Origin: Saprospiraceae bacterium
Lineage (GTDB): Bacteria; Bacteroidota; Bacteroidia; Chitinophagales; Saprospiraceae
Assembly: GCA_018057925.1 (NCBI GenBank)
Contig: JAGPCT010000001.1
Location: 124,001 to 188,000 of the forward strand
Reading direction: 5' to 3'
Length of the DNA stretch: 64,000 nt
Made by a program: the position numbers and the translations under genes. The notes beneath the pieces are model-generated. The model was not told the DNA's origin, did no database searches, and saw only the letters and a list, made by a program, of their open reading frames with translations. Of this stretch, positions 27,859 through 37,768 are shown one piece after another. Numbering within the stretch: the stretch's first letter is position 1; each line of letters begins with the position of its first letter.

Positions 27859-29598
27859 TCACCGTTTTATTAAGATTTTTTTCAGATCGTGATCCGCTGA
27901 CCCAAGTTTTACGGACAGCTTATCAAAGTCGTTGTCTATCAAAGCTATTTGTTTTTCTTCTTGAACGAGCATTTCATCAAATCGGATAAAGTTATCTTCA
28001 ATTCTCTTACGTAGGTGGGCTATATACAGTTTAATTTGAGAATCGACCTCTGTGGCGAGCTTCTCTTTACCTTTTCGAATTTCAATATTAAAATTGAACA
28101 TGATTTTGTTTTTCTTGACCATAGTTGTTATACTTGCAAACAAAAGGCCTACCGCGGTCAACACTCCCCCAGTTATATCAAATACAGCTCCGTGCGTCAC
28201 AGCAGCTAAAATAATACCTACGACAGCGAGTCCGCTTCCGGTGGCAATATTGGCGGAGACTCCACTTTGATCCGGAAACAATGACTGATCTTTGAAGTTA
28301 TCCGATTTTTCCAAAAATTGATTAAAAGTATTTTGTAAGTCTGACATAATGTAATTGCGTCTTTCAGCAATATCGGAAAAAATATCCTGATCATTTTTCA
28401 AAATTGTCTGACTATTCTGGACTTTAAGTTGAATAATCTTCGCCATTTGTTGAATACTTTCTGCGACATCGCTAACTCCGTCTGCCAGCTTGTTGCGTAA
28501 TCCATTATTTAGGTCATCAGACAGCTGATTGGCGACGCTTTCAAGCCAAGCTTTTAAAGTAGATTTTTTACTAAAAATAGAGGTAAAAGAGCGTTTTAGC
28601 ATCACTGGAAATGAAAGGCCGTGGTTTAATTCGGAAACAGCACGTCCAGTGGCTTGATCGTATGCATTCAAAATGTTTTCAACCAATAAATCCACGTGTT
28701 TTTTCGACCTTGTTTCATGCTGATCCAACGATTCAGTCACATCATGCCGAAATGCTGTATCCAATTCGTATTGTTTTTTCCTTACCTCTAAGCTTACTCC
28801 AATCCTATGCTGGATATTATTTAATGTAACCAGAATATTTTCAAGTTTAAGGTAAGGCGCCTTACCCCCAGTTATATTGTGTGAAATAAAATTTCTTATT
28901 TCTCCAAAACCGCTTTCAGCCTTATTGCCTTCTTGTTCCATTTTAGCTGAGACAGCAAAGACAATAGGACGGCTCATACCCTTTTTCTCAGCTTGATTTA
29001 CGACTCCATCAATATTAATACGCAAATCAGCAGCATCCATCAAATCTTTTTGCTGCAGGACAAAAATGACCTTCTTTTTCCAGTCATCTTTAATATATTC
29101 CAGAAAATCCCATGCACTTTGGCGATATGGATTTTTACTTTCAAATACAAACACAATAAGGTCACTACTCGGGATGAACTCCTCGGTTATCTGCTGGTGC
29201 TTTTCAATAATTGTATTGGTGCCTGGTGTATCGACAATGGCCACTTCTTTCAATATATCTATAGGTTGGGTGATTTTCTTTAGAAATGGGTTAATTACAA
29301 TTACTTCTTCCTGTTCTCCGTACACTATCTGTTGAATAGTGTCTGTCATGGGCTGAGGAGCGACTTTGGTTATTTCTTTACCTGTATCCAACAAAGCATT
29401 GATAAAGCTGCTTTTCCCGGCCTTTACTTCGCCGACTATAACAAACATATACGGTTCATTGATTCTATTACGCAGGGAACTTACAGTTTCTGCTAACTCA
29501 TCATGATTGACAATGATTGTCAAATGGTGTATTTCTTTGGCCAATTCTTCCAATCTGGAACGAAATGCATATACCTCTTGATTGATTATTTGATTCAT
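27859..29598 (-). CDS. Bacterial dynamin-like GTPase
   Basis: 579 aa. The GTPase domain is N-terminal: P-loop GEVKAGKSSFINALL near residue 57, switch Thr in MTDTIQQI, G3 VDTPGTNTI, and G4-like LQQKDLMDAAD. A long helical region follows. Two hydrophobic segments near residues 450-490 (GSGLAVVGIILAAV and GGVLTAVGLLFASI) form a membrane paddle, as in bacterial dynamins. It is probably a membrane-remodelling or stress-response dynamin. No second dynamin is next to it, unlike many paired bacterial systems. Confidence 0.82.
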   Translation of the reverse strand: MNQIINQEVYAFRSRLEELAKEIHHLTIIVNHDELAETVSSLRNRINEPYMFVIVGEVKAGKSSFINALLDTGKEITKVAPQPMTDTIQQIVYGEQEEVIVINPFLKKITQPIDILKEVAIVDTPGTNTIIEKHQQITEEFIPSSDLIVFVFESKNPYRQSAWDFLEYIKDDWKKKVIFVLQQKDLMDAADLRINIDGVVNQAEKKGMSRPIVFAVSAKMEQEGNKAESGFGEIRNFISHNITGGKAPYLKLENILVTLNNIQHRIGVSLEVRKKQYELDTAFRHDVTESLDQHETRSKKHVDLLVENILNAYDQATGRAVSELNHGLSFPVMLKRSFTSIFSKKSTLKAWLESVANQLSDDLNNGLRNKLADGVSDVAESIQQMAKIIQLKVQNSQTILKNDQDIFSDIAERRNYIMSDLQNTFNQFLEKSDNFKDQSLFPDQSGVSANIATGSGLAVVGIILAAVTHGAVFDITGGVLTAVGLLFASITTMVKKNKIMFNFNIEIRKGKEKLATEVDSQIKLYIAHLRKRIEDNFIRFDEMLVQEEKQIALIDNDFDKLSVKLGSADHDLKKILIKR

Positions 29599-29716
29599 TT
29601 TAAGGTTTTATTCAAAAATTAGACGTAGAAAAAGGTAAAAAGGCAAAGTCAATAATTTAAATCGTTATAACTTTGAACTAACAAATATCGAATAGTTTTT
29701 CTGACTTTAAATCATT

Positions 29717-30307
29717 TCAGAGGTAATTATTTCCATATTTTCCCATACATAGCAATAAATCCAAGCTACTTAGGTTGGGGACAAAGCCTTTCCTATCTTC
29801 AAATACCTGAGCGTATTGATTTATCTTGTAGTCCAAATAATTAGTTATTCTGCATGAATCACGCCTATCTACAGCCACACCATTATCGATATAGTCATTG
29901 GAATACAGCACCTCCACATCGGGCAGTAAATATGAAGTTAAAATAGAGAGCGCTTGTTGGTTAAGGTCTATTAGAAATTTAGGTCTTGAATTTAAAACAT
30001 TTTCAATTAGGTCGATAAAAAAAATAAAATAGGGTGAATTGCCATAACATGTCCTTATGGCTGCAGTGTGCTGTTTTGGCCAGTTTTCATCGTAACTAAT
30101 TATTACATCCCGCATCGGCTGCAAATTATTTTTACCCTTAACAAGTGGAACTATCAACAACTGTGGGCCATTGGCTGAATTTAAAAAACATTTATTGCGG
30201 AAACTTCCTTTTCGATAATACTCACCTTGATCAATTGTGATCCGATGATTGGCTTTAAACTCCATTAATACACTGACAGGAGGGAAATACATGGATTCTA
30301 TGATCAT
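29717..30307 (-). CDS. WbqC family protein
   Basis: 196 aa. It begins with the family pattern YFPPVSVLMEFKANHRITID followed by YRKGSFRNKCF and a later KQHTAAIRTCYGNSPYF. WbqC-like proteins occur in glycan loci and Bacteroidota genomes; a structural relation to enzymes modifying sugars has been proposed but the activity is not settled. It is located far from the two flippases of this window. Confidence 0.78.
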   Translation of the reverse strand: MIIESMYFPPVSVLMEFKANHRITIDQGEYYRKGSFRNKCFLNSANGPQLLIVPLVKGKNNLQPMRDVIISYDENWPKQHTAAIRTCYGNSPYFIFFIDLIENVLNSRPKFLIDLNQQALSILTSYLLPDVEVLYSNDYIDNGVAVDRRDSCRITNYLDYKINQYAQVFEDRKGFVPNLSSLDLLLCMGKYGNNYL

Positions 30308-30389
30308 ATCTTACAACTTAAAATACATCATATTATAGAGAAACATTAATGTAAAGTGGGGTTGAAATCAATCAATGTTCTTCCCAAAT

Positions 30390-31529
30390 TTATGAGTTTT
30401 TGATTATTTCACGAGAAATAACGAGTTTCTGAATCTCCGATGTACCTTCACCAATAGTGCACAATTTACTATCTCGATAAAATTTCTCTACAGGAAAGTC
30501 CTTGGTGTATCCGTATCCACCATGAATTTGAACTGCTTCGGTAGCTGCCCAAACGCATACTTCAGACGCATAATATTTGGCCATAGCGCCTTCTTGAGTC
30601 ATCTTCATACCTCTATTTTTCAAATCTGCAGCCTTACGAGTAAGCAATTCAGCAGCTTCAATTTTGGTTGCGATATCCGCCAATTTAAAGGAAATAGCCT
30701 GAAAATTGGCAATCGGCTGACCAAACTGGTGTCTTTCTTTTGCGTATTTTACAGAGGCTTCATAACTACCTTTCGCAATACCGAGTGACAGAGCAGCAAT
30801 AGATATTCTACCGCCATCTAATATTTTCATAGCTTGTACAAAGCCATCACCCACATTACCCAATACCTGAGATTTATGAATACGACAATTGTCAAATATC
30901 ATCTCAGCCGTCTCTGAAGCCCGCATACCAAGCTTATTCTCTTTCTTTCCACCTGAAAAACCTTCTGTCCCTCTTTCCACAATAAAGGCAGTCATCCCAC
31001 GGGAGTCAAGCAATTCGCCTGTTCGAGCGATTACAACAGCAACTTCACCGGATTTACCATGAGTTATCCAATTTTTTGAACCATTTAAAACATAATAATC
31101 ACCATCCAGAGAGGCAACACATTGCATTCTTCCTGCATCACTTCCGGTATTGGCTTCTGTAAGCCCCCATGCACCAATCCATTCTCCGGAAGCAAGCTTA
31201 GGTAGGTATTTAGACTTTTGTTCTTCATTGCCAAAAGCTAGAATATGTCCGGTACATAAGGAATTATGCGCAGCAAGTGACAATCCAATACTCGAGCAAA
31301 CTTTAGTAATTTCTTCAATTATTGTGATATATTCTTGATAACCAAGACCTGAACCACCATATTCCTCAGGAACTAATACACCCAAAAAACCATGCTGACC
31401 CATTAACCGCATCGTGTCAACCGGAAAATATTGATCTTCATCCCATTCCATCATTTTAGGTCGAATATGAGTCTCAGCAAAGTCTTTGGCGCTTTGTCTA
31501 ATCATTTCCATGTTGTCTTGTGACGTCAT
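30390..31529 (-). CDS. Acyl-CoA dehydrogenase
   Basis: About 379 aa from the ATG at 31529; in-frame upstream codons add 12 non-conserved residues. Short/medium-chain acyl-CoA dehydrogenase with FAD. WGLTEANTGSDAGRMQ is the FAD-contact signature, and YRDSKLCTIGEGTSEIQKLV holds the catalytic Glu in the usual place for short-chain enzymes. It acts in beta-oxidation or branched-chain amino acid breakdown. No ETF or thiolase is nearby. It is 67 bp after rarA on the same strand. Confidence 0.93.
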   Translation of the reverse strand: MTSQDNMEMIRQSAKDFAETHIRPKMMEWDEDQYFPVDTMRLMGQHGFLGVLVPEEYGGSGLGYQEYITIIEEITKVCSSIGLSLAAHNSLCTGHILAFGNEEQKSKYLPKLASGEWIGAWGLTEANTGSDAGRMQCVASLDGDYYVLNGSKNWITHGKSGEVAVVIARTGELLDSRGMTAFIVERGTEGFSGGKKENKLGMRASETAEMIFDNCRIHKSQVLGNVGDGFVQAMKILDGGRISIAALSLGIAKGSYEASVKYAKERHQFGQPIANFQAISFKLADIATKIEAAELLTRKAADLKNRGMKMTQEGAMAKYYASEVCVWAATEAVQIHGGYGYTKDFPVEKFYRDSKLCTIGEGTSEIQKLVISREIIKNS

Positions 31530-31596
31530 TATATCTATTTTATTTTGGTGGACAAAACTATACATTATAAATTAAACATTCAACTATTAAGGTACT

Positions 31597-32877
31597 TTAT
31601 TCGTATTTACCCGGCCATCTTGCTTTTAAAAATTCTTTCATTTTCGACTCATTCGCATTGTTCCCCGGGTGATAAAGGAAGGTATTTGCTATCTCTTTCG
31701 GCAAATACTCTTGATCAATAAAATTCCCCTCATAACTATGCGCATATTTATATCCATCTCCATACCCCAACTCCTTCATAAGTTTTGTAGGAGCATTGCG
31801 AAGATGAAGCGGCACAGCCAGATTTCCTGACTTGTTGACCAAATCAAAAGCCTGATTAATTGCCATGTAAGCAGTATTGCTCTTAGGAGAAGATGCAAGA
31901 TAAATAACACATTCACCCATCACAATGCGACTTTCCGGCATCCCTATCTTATGGACGGCATCCATACATGCCTGGGCTATAAGAAGAGCATTAGGATTGG
32001 CTAATCCAATATCCTCAGAAGCTAAAATAACCATCCTTCGACATATAAACATTGGATCTTCACCACCTAAGAGCATCCGAGCCATATAATATAAAGCCGC
32101 ATCAGGTTGAGAACCTCTTACAGATTTGATAAAAGCTGAAATAATATCATAATGAAATTCGCCCCCTTTGTCATAAGCAATGTGTTTTACCTTGACATTT
32201 TCTTCTACCAATGCATTGGTTATTATCAATTCATCATGCGAATGTGCAGAAGCAATTAATTCTAAAATATTGTATAGCTTACGAGCATCTCCACCGGAAA
32301 AGAAAACCAATGCATCGTATTCTTTTACTTCAATTTTTTGCTGTGACAAAACAGCATCTTTCTGTATTGCCGAATCAACCATTGAAATAAGTTCACTTGC
32401 ACTAAATTCTTCCAAAATATACACCTGACATCGTGACAGTAATGCCTGATTGACTTCAAAAGAAGGATTTTCTGTCGTTGCCCCAATCAATATCACGATA
32501 CCCTTTTCTACTGCTTCCAAAAGGGCATCTTGCTGTGACTTATTAAATCGGTGAATTTCATCAATAAACAATATGGGAGAATCACCTTTACTAAATAAGT
32601 TAGGTTTCGATGCTTTCTCTATCGTATCCCTAACATCCTTTACACCGGCATTAACCGCACTCAGTACAAATATCTGCTTTTCCGTCACTTCGGCTATCAT
32701 CAAGGCAAGTGACGTCTTGCCAACACCCGGAGGGCCCCAAAAAATACAAGAATGAACCTTTTTGTGCTCCAACAATCTTCTGAAAGATGCATTTTCATCC
32801 ATAAGATGTCTTTGACCTACATACTCCGAAGGAGCCTTAGGCCGCATTCTCTCAGCTAAAGGCGGTAGATTACCCAC
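31597..32877 (-). CDS. rarA: Replication-associated recombination protein A
   Basis: 426 aa AAA+ clamp-loader-like ATPase (MgsA/RarA, homologue of WRNIP1) that acts at stalled forks. Walker A is FWGPPGVGKTSLALMIAE, Walker B LFIDEIHRFNKSQQDALLEA, and sensor 1 GATTENPSFEVNQALLSR. The C-terminal tetramerisation region has RGSQPDAALYYMARML and LHLRNAPTKLMKELGYG. Start codon GTG. The length is standard. Confidence 0.96.
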   Translation of the reverse strand: MGNLPPLAERMRPKAPSEYVGQRHLMDENASFRRLLEHKKVHSCIFWGPPGVGKTSLALMIAEVTEKQIFVLSAVNAGVKDVRDTIEKASKPNLFSKGDSPILFIDEIHRFNKSQQDALLEAVEKGIVILIGATTENPSFEVNQALLSRCQVYILEEFSASELISMVDSAIQKDAVLSQQKIEVKEYDALVFFSGGDARKLYNILELIASAHSHDELIITNALVEENVKVKHIAYDKGGEFHYDIISAFIKSVRGSQPDAALYYMARMLLGGEDPMFICRRMVILASEDIGLANPNALLIAQACMDAVHKIGMPESRIVMGECVIYLASSPKSNTAYMAINQAFDLVNKSGNLAVPLHLRNAPTKLMKELGYGDGYKYAHSYEGNFIDQEYLPKEIANTFLYHPGNNANESKMKEFLKARWPGKYE

Positions 32878-33004
32878 TATTTATTTAAATATTTATAAAC
32901 ATAAGAATAACAATTATCTATATTTCTAACAAAAACTCAATTTGTTCATAAAATAATTTTTTTCAAGACAAGCAGTTAGACCGTTTTTGATATATCAACC
33001 CATC

Positions 33005-34864
33005 TTACTTTGACTTGGAATAGCCCAATAATTCATCCAATGTGCTCTGTGAAACTGAATGATAGGACGACCTGCAATTTCTGTAAATTTTTAACGCTTC
33101 GTCTTTTTGCCCAGATTGCAACAATGCCTTATACAAAGGGGTCAAAAATTTGCGGCGTCCAACCTTGCAAAGAAAACCCTCTAATCGGCTATTTACAACC
33201 TTATTGCCCACTATAATATTATTAGTCAACCAGCCGGCCAAAATCTCCGAATTATTGCTTTCTAAAAAATGATATCGTTTATTTAAAGAATTCAACTGTT
33301 CCAATGTCGCTTTATTCCGAATACTATTGATAAAGTAAAGCCATTGGTTAAAATCCCAATCTTTATATTGAATTGTTGACTTTCCATTGAGTAAATTTTC
33401 TTTTTCTTTTTCCACACTATCAAATAATTTACTCTCAAAGCCGGGTGCATTGTCCGGCAAACCGGCGTTGTATAGCCATTCATGTAAGTGAATAGCGTCA
33501 AGTTGAATAGTATCCAACTGGGATTTTATGTAATCTTCAAACTCTTCGGTAGTAATAGTCTTGAACTTATATACTTCAAAATATTTTTTCAGAAATGCAT
33601 CTATTTTGTCCCGTCCAAATGTCCTTTCCAACAAAACCACAAACAAATAACCCTTCTCATACGGAACATCTGTCATGCCGTCATCCGGATTGAGCCCTTT
33701 TAAATCCAATTTTAAACATGTTTCTTTTCCATCTTCGCCAAAATCCGAAAAAGCATTATTCAAGTCTCCCCTGCCGATGATAGAACCCATATCCGAAAAA
33801 TCCTTTCCTTTAACTTTCTCTATAATTCTTCGCTCAAAATATACCGTAAATCCTTCATTTAACCAAAAATCATCCCAAGTAGCATTGGTCACTAAGTTGC
33901 CGGACCAAGAGTGTGCCAATTCATGAGCAATCAAGCTCGACAACGAACGGTCACCTGCAATTACGGTAGGTGTGGCAAAGGTAAGGCGTGGATTTTCCAT
34001 ACCACCAAATGGAAAAGCCGGCGGCAAAATCAATATATCATAACGACCCCAAACATAAGGACCATACAATTCCTCAGCAGTCTTAATCATATCTGGCGTC
34101 TCTGCAAATTCATACGCAGCGGCTTTCAATTGTTCAGGCTCTGCATAAACTCCACTTATGCCATCAAATGCATGAAATGCCAGATCACCAATAGCCAAAG
34201 CCACTAAATAAGCGGGAATAGGTTGCTTCATATCAAATTTATATTTCCCATCATCCGATTTTTTCTGTGGGTTTTCAGCCGACATCAACGCCATAAGGCC
34301 TTTTGGAACTGATATCTGCGCATCATAAGTAAATCGGATACCCGGAGAGTCCTGTATTGGAATCCAAGACCTTGTCAACACAGCCTGACCTTGTGTATAT
34401 AGGAATGGTTGTTTTTTCCCATAGGTTTGCTCTGGTGACAACCATTGTAATGCCAATGCCTCCGGCTTTGTAGAATATCGGATAGTAATTGTATCATTAA
34501 ATGATGCTGTAGGAATTGCAATCTTACTTCCGATAAAATCCTTTGGTGCATAAATCACATAAGGTATTGGCTTACCGGCATTCTCAACGGATTCAATATT
34601 TAAGTTATTACTATCCAGAAATAAAGAATCTGCGCCATTTTTGGCAACTACCAACTTTGCCCATCCGGATAATGTTTTTTTGTCAAAATCAGCCTTCAGA
34701 TTCAGACTCAAATGTTTGACTCGTGCATCTGAATAATCCCCAAACGAATGAGCATCATCTACTATACGTTTACGGACACTTCTGTCCGACTGTGAAGATT
34801 CAGGCTTACAAGAAACTAACAGAGTGAAAAAAGCGAAAACAATCAAACAATTTTTATAATTCAT
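33005..34864 (-). CDS. M1 family aminopeptidase, lipoprotein
   Basis: 619 aa. A lipoprotein signal (LIVFAFFTLLVSCK) puts it in the envelope. The catalytic domain has FGGMENPRLTF (the GAMEN equivalent) and the zinc site LIAHELAHSWSGNLVTNATW with the downstream Glu in WLNEGFTVYFER. The C-terminal helical domain is that of leukotriene A4 hydrolase-type aminopeptidases. It should remove N-terminal residues of peptides; specificity is not predictable. Confidence 0.94.
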   Translation of the reverse strand: MNYKNCLIVFAFFTLLVSCKPESSQSDRSVRKRIVDDAHSFGDYSDARVKHLSLNLKADFDKKTLSGWAKLVVAKNGADSLFLDSNNLNIESVENAGKPIPYVIYAPKDFIGSKIAIPTASFNDTITIRYSTKPEALALQWLSPEQTYGKKQPFLYTQGQAVLTRSWIPIQDSPGIRFTYDAQISVPKGLMALMSAENPQKKSDDGKYKFDMKQPIPAYLVALAIGDLAFHAFDGISGVYAEPEQLKAAAYEFAETPDMIKTAEELYGPYVWGRYDILILPPAFPFGGMENPRLTFATPTVIAGDRSLSSLIAHELAHSWSGNLVTNATWDDFWLNEGFTVYFERRIIEKVKGKDFSDMGSIIGRGDLNNAFSDFGEDGKETCLKLDLKGLNPDDGMTDVPYEKGYLFVVLLERTFGRDKIDAFLKKYFEVYKFKTITTEEFEDYIKSQLDTIQLDAIHLHEWLYNAGLPDNAPGFESKLFDSVEKEKENLLNGKSTIQYKDWDFNQWLYFINSIRNKATLEQLNSLNKRYHFLESNNSEILAGWLTNNIIVGNKVVNSRLEGFLCKVGRRKFLTPLYKALLQSGQKDEALKIYRNCRSSYHSVSQSTLDELLGYSKSK

Positions 34865-34889
34865 CCTACAAAATTAATCAAAACAATGT

Positions 34890-34996
34890 TTAAAATCCGA
34901 ATTCAACAACAAAGGTTTTGAAAAACCATAATGTACTGATTATAAGCCCGATTTTTGAATCGCTTATCGAATCAGTATCATTTAGTGCTGAATTTC
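34890..34996 (+). repeat. Interspersed TIR/hairpin element, copy R6 (degenerate)
   Basis: About 107 bp remnant. TAAAATCCGAATTC, AAAGGTTTTGAAAAACCATA and TGCTGAATTT are recognisable, but hairpin A is replaced by a short unrelated palindrome-like stretch (TTTTTGAATCGCTTATCG). It sits in the 364 bp divergent region before ribD, which has no gene. Confidence 0.6.
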
Positions 34997-35228
34997 ATCT
35001 AAATGCACCACAAATTATTGAATCTAAATACCGTGAGGATTAACCATTTAATATGTATTTTGTATTCAACCAATCAAAAGTTAACAATAATTTCCATAAA
35101 GAAAACTTTTTTGCCTTTTAATGAATTTGGGATTAAAATAACGAAAATTATATTTGTTCAAATATAGGCTCATTCCCAACATATTCACAATTTAATTATC
35201 TTTACTTTCTTTCAATTGCCAATAAAAA

Positions 35229-36260
35229 ATGGACAAAAGCAACCTATATATTCTTAGAACCATTGATTTAGCTTTACAAAGCGATATTAAAATTAAGTTT
35301 AATCCACCGGTTGGCTGTATCATAGTAAAGAATGATACAATTATAGGTGAAGGATATCATAAGGAATATGGAAAAGCGCATGCGGAAGTAAATGCAACAC
35401 AGTATGCCATTCAACATGGTTTTTCCGTTGATGATTCAGATTATTACGTTTCACTTGAACCATGTGGACACTTTGGCAATACGCCACCTTGCGCTAAATT
35501 GATCGCAGAAAACAAAGCAAAAAATGTCTTTTACTTTGAAGATGACCCCAATCCCATCACAGCCGGCAAAGGTGAAGAAATTTTAAAGGAAGCAGGAATT
35601 AATATGTGTAATATCCAACCGGCACAACAAAGCAGTCTGATAGATAGATTTTACATCAATCAAATAAATCATAGACCCAAAGTAATTCTAAAATTCGCCC
35701 AAACCATTGATGGGAAAATGGCATCTTCATCAAAAAGAATTATCATCAGCAACCCTATATCAGCACGCCTCGTGCATCGATGGCGATCAGAAAGTGATGG
35801 AATTTTAATTGGCTCAGGAACATTGGAAATGGACAATCCGCTTCTGGATAATAGATTATGGTTTGGAGAATCTCCACATCGCTTTGTTATTGGCAAAAAA
35901 TGGCATAAACCTCTTGCATCCTACAAACTATTTCATGATGACAAAAAGTCAACTTGGCTTAATACAGGTACTCTACAAGAAAAAAATATAGATACTCAAC
36001 ACGTGGAGGATCCGGTCGTATGGGACAATATTTGGAAGATGCTTTACCAAAACTACGGTATCACCAATCTCTTAGTCGAAGGTGGTGCACATGTACTCAA
36101 CAGCATTATAAATCAAGGAGCATTTGATGAAATACGCACTATCACTGCATCTACGACAATTAAAGAAGCAGACATCAAAGCTCCAATATTAAATGGTATT
36201 CGTTTGATAAAGGAAATAAATTTGTCAGGAGACCAAATATCTTGGTATGTAAAATCATAG
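35229..36260 (+). CDS. ribD: Bifunctional riboflavin deaminase/reductase
   Basis: 343 aa, the usual two-domain length. The N-terminal deaminase has the zinc site HAEVNATQYA and PCGHFGNTPPCAKL. The C-terminal reductase starts HRPKVILKFAQTIDGKMAS and has LLVEGGAHVLNS. It catalyses the second and third steps of riboflavin synthesis. No other rib gene is in the window. A TATCTTTA -7-like box precedes the ATG. Confidence 0.95.
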   Translation: MDKSNLYILRTIDLALQSDIKIKFNPPVGCIIVKNDTIIGEGYHKEYGKAHAEVNATQYAIQHGFSVDDSDYYVSLEPCGHFGNTPPCAKLIAENKAKNVFYFEDDPNPITAGKGEEILKEAGINMCNIQPAQQSSLIDRFYINQINHRPKVILKFAQTIDGKMASSSKRIIISNPISARLVHRWRSESDGILIGSGTLEMDNPLLDNRLWFGESPHRFVIGKKWHKPLASYKLFHDDKKSTWLNTGTLQEKNIDTQHVEDPVVWDNIWKMLYQNYGITNLLVEGGAHVLNSIINQGAFDEIRTITASTTIKEADIKAPILNGIRLIKEINLSGDQISWYVKS

Positions 36261-36263
36261 ATA

Positions 36264-36362
36264 AAATGGAGAATTGAAAATGGAGAATGGAGAATGGAGA
36301 ATGGAAAATTGAAAATGGAAAATGGAAAATTTTCAATTATCAATTCTCAATTATCAATTATC
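36264..36362. repeat. Short tandem repeat, 7-bp units with inverted half
   Basis: Tandem ATGGAGA/ATGGAAA/ATTGAAA units (36266-36330) followed by a CAATTATC/CAATTCTC run that can pair back with the TTGAAAA units. Slippage-type array directly after ribD; similar arrays are common in Bacteroidota spacers. Confidence 0.8.
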
Positions 36363-36374
36363 TTCATAAAACAC

Positions 36375-36399
36375 AAAAGCCCCGGAGTACTCCGAGGCT
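36375..36399 (-). terminator. Terminator of tRNA-Asp
   Basis: On the minus strand AGCCTCGGAG-TA-CTCCGGGGCT forms a stem with one mismatch pair, followed by TTTTG. It begins 5 bp after the tRNA 3' end. Confidence 0.8.
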
Positions 36400-36404
36400 A
36401 ATTG

Positions 36405-36478
36405 CGGTCCGGACGGGACTCGAACCCGCGACCTCCGCCGTGACAGGGCGGCATTCTAACCAACTGAACTACCGAACC
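36405..36478 (-). tRNA. tRNA-Asp (GTC)
   Basis: 74 nt. Acceptor GGTTCGG pairs with CCGGACC, discriminator G. The anticodon loop reads CTGTCAC, anticodon GTC, and the T arm holds GGTTCGAGTCC. CCA is not encoded. A strong promoter and a terminator flank it. Confidence 0.97.
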
Positions 36479-36526
36479 AGTAGTGCTTTTCAAAATCAAC
36501 TTATTGACTTATCATTCAAAGCGGTG

Positions 36527-36556
36527 CAAAGATAAGAACACTTTGTAATCCTCAAA
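36527..36556 (-). promoter_or_regulatory. Promoter of tRNA-Asp
   Basis: On the minus strand TTTG, 18 nt, TATCTTTG: both elements of the Bacteroidota consensus at the expected spacing, 49 nt before the mature tRNA 5' end. Confidence 0.75.
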
Positions 36557-36730
36557 ATTTTTTTGTTAAAAAAATAATTTTTTTTTCAATAACAATTTCA
36601 CTATTACTCATATTAGGCTAACAATCAAGAAATTCAATAAAAATATAAAATCAAATTTCTAAATTTGTGTGAGATTTATTTAAAATATTTAACTTGCATC
36701 ATAATGTCGGTTCATTATGTAATAACCTTT

Positions 36731-36884
36731 TAGACCCAAATCAGTAGTATGAATATTGACAAAAGAAATAATGCTGATAATGAAGGTCATCCCAATTTAC
36801 GAATCGTTTCATTGATTTAATGAAATCATTGATTACGAGTCGTTTATCGATGTCGCATTTTTTTGTTGCGGATTGTGGGTTTAA
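36731..36884 (-). repeat. Interspersed TIR/hairpin element, copy R7
   Basis: 154 bp in the orientation opposite to R1. It has TAGACCCAAATCAG, AATGCTGATAATGA, the full hairpin A (CGAATCGTTTCATTGATTTA with its partner ATCATTGATTACGAGTCG) and the end GTGGGTTTAA. The GGTTTT/AAAACC tip of hairpin B is lost. It stands between divergent tRNA-Asp and kdsB, in a 540 bp region with no gene. Confidence 0.8.
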
Positions 36885-37018
36885 ACCAATGTTGATGCAT
36901 AAATCAATCGGCTTGAAATTATTTAAATAAAGTTTCCGACATCTATAAAATCTCGGATTAATTTTGGGATTTATTTAAAATTGAATCTAAAATATCATTT
37001 CTTTTTATAAAGCTTTTT

Positions 37019-37768
37019 ATGCAGATTTTAGGAATAATACCGACACGATATGCCTCATCACGATTTCCCGGAAAAGCTTTGGCTGACATAGGCGGAAAAC
37101 CTATGTTACAAAGAGTATATGAGCAATCCAAATTATCATCTTTCCTTTCCCATCTCCTTGTAGCCACTGACGACGAAAGGATTGCCGATACTTGTATCGA
37201 GCTAGGAATCCCCGTTGAAATGACATCAGATTATCATCGCAGTGGAACTGACCGATGTGCCGAAGTCTCCCGCAAATATCCGGAATATGAGGCTATTGTC
37301 AGCATTCATTGTGATGAACCATTCATAATGTCTAACCAAATAGACATATTGGCGAAGACTTTAATTCAAAATTCCAATGCTGATATTGCGACTTTAGCCA
37401 AATTTATCGAGAGTCAGGATGAGCTTGATGACCCAGAAATCGTTAAAATTGTTTTTGGTAACAATCAGGAGGCTATATATATGAGTCGCCACCCTATCCC
37501 CTATTTTGTCCACGCCAATAAAGAAGAATGGTTATTGCGACATCAGTATTATAAACACATTGGCTTGTATGGATTTAAGCGTGACACCTTGTTGGAAGTA
37601 GCCGCACTTAATGTAAGTTATCTGGAGACATCAGAAAATGTTGAAGCTTTACGCTGGATAGAAAACGATTATAATGTTAAGGTAGCCCTAACTGACTATG
37701 ACAGTATAGAAATCAATACCCCACAAGACTTAGAAGATCTCATGTCCAATCGAACCAACTTATCATAA
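37019..37768 (+). CDS. kdsB: CMP-KDO synthetase
   Basis: 249 aa, standard length. 3-deoxy-manno-octulosonate cytidylyltransferase activates KDO for the lipid A core. The N-terminal nucleotide site is IIPTRYASSRFPGKALADIG, and RSGTDRCAEVSRK, HCDEPFI and GLYGFKRDTLLE are also diagnostic. The 3' end overlaps the convergent cdd gene by 6 bp. Together with GT4 and Wzx genes it points to a Gram-negative envelope with LPS. Confidence 0.96.
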   Translation: MQILGIIPTRYASSRFPGKALADIGGKPMLQRVYEQSKLSSFLSHLLVATDDERIADTCIELGIPVEMTSDYHRSGTDRCAEVSRKYPEYEAIVSIHCDEPFIMSNQIDILAKTLIQNSNADIATLAKFIESQDELDDPEIVKIVFGNNQEAIYMSRHPIPYFVHANKEEWLLRHQYYKHIGLYGFKRDTLLEVAALNVSYLETSENVEALRWIENDYNVKVALTDYDSIEINTPQDLEDLMSNRTNLS

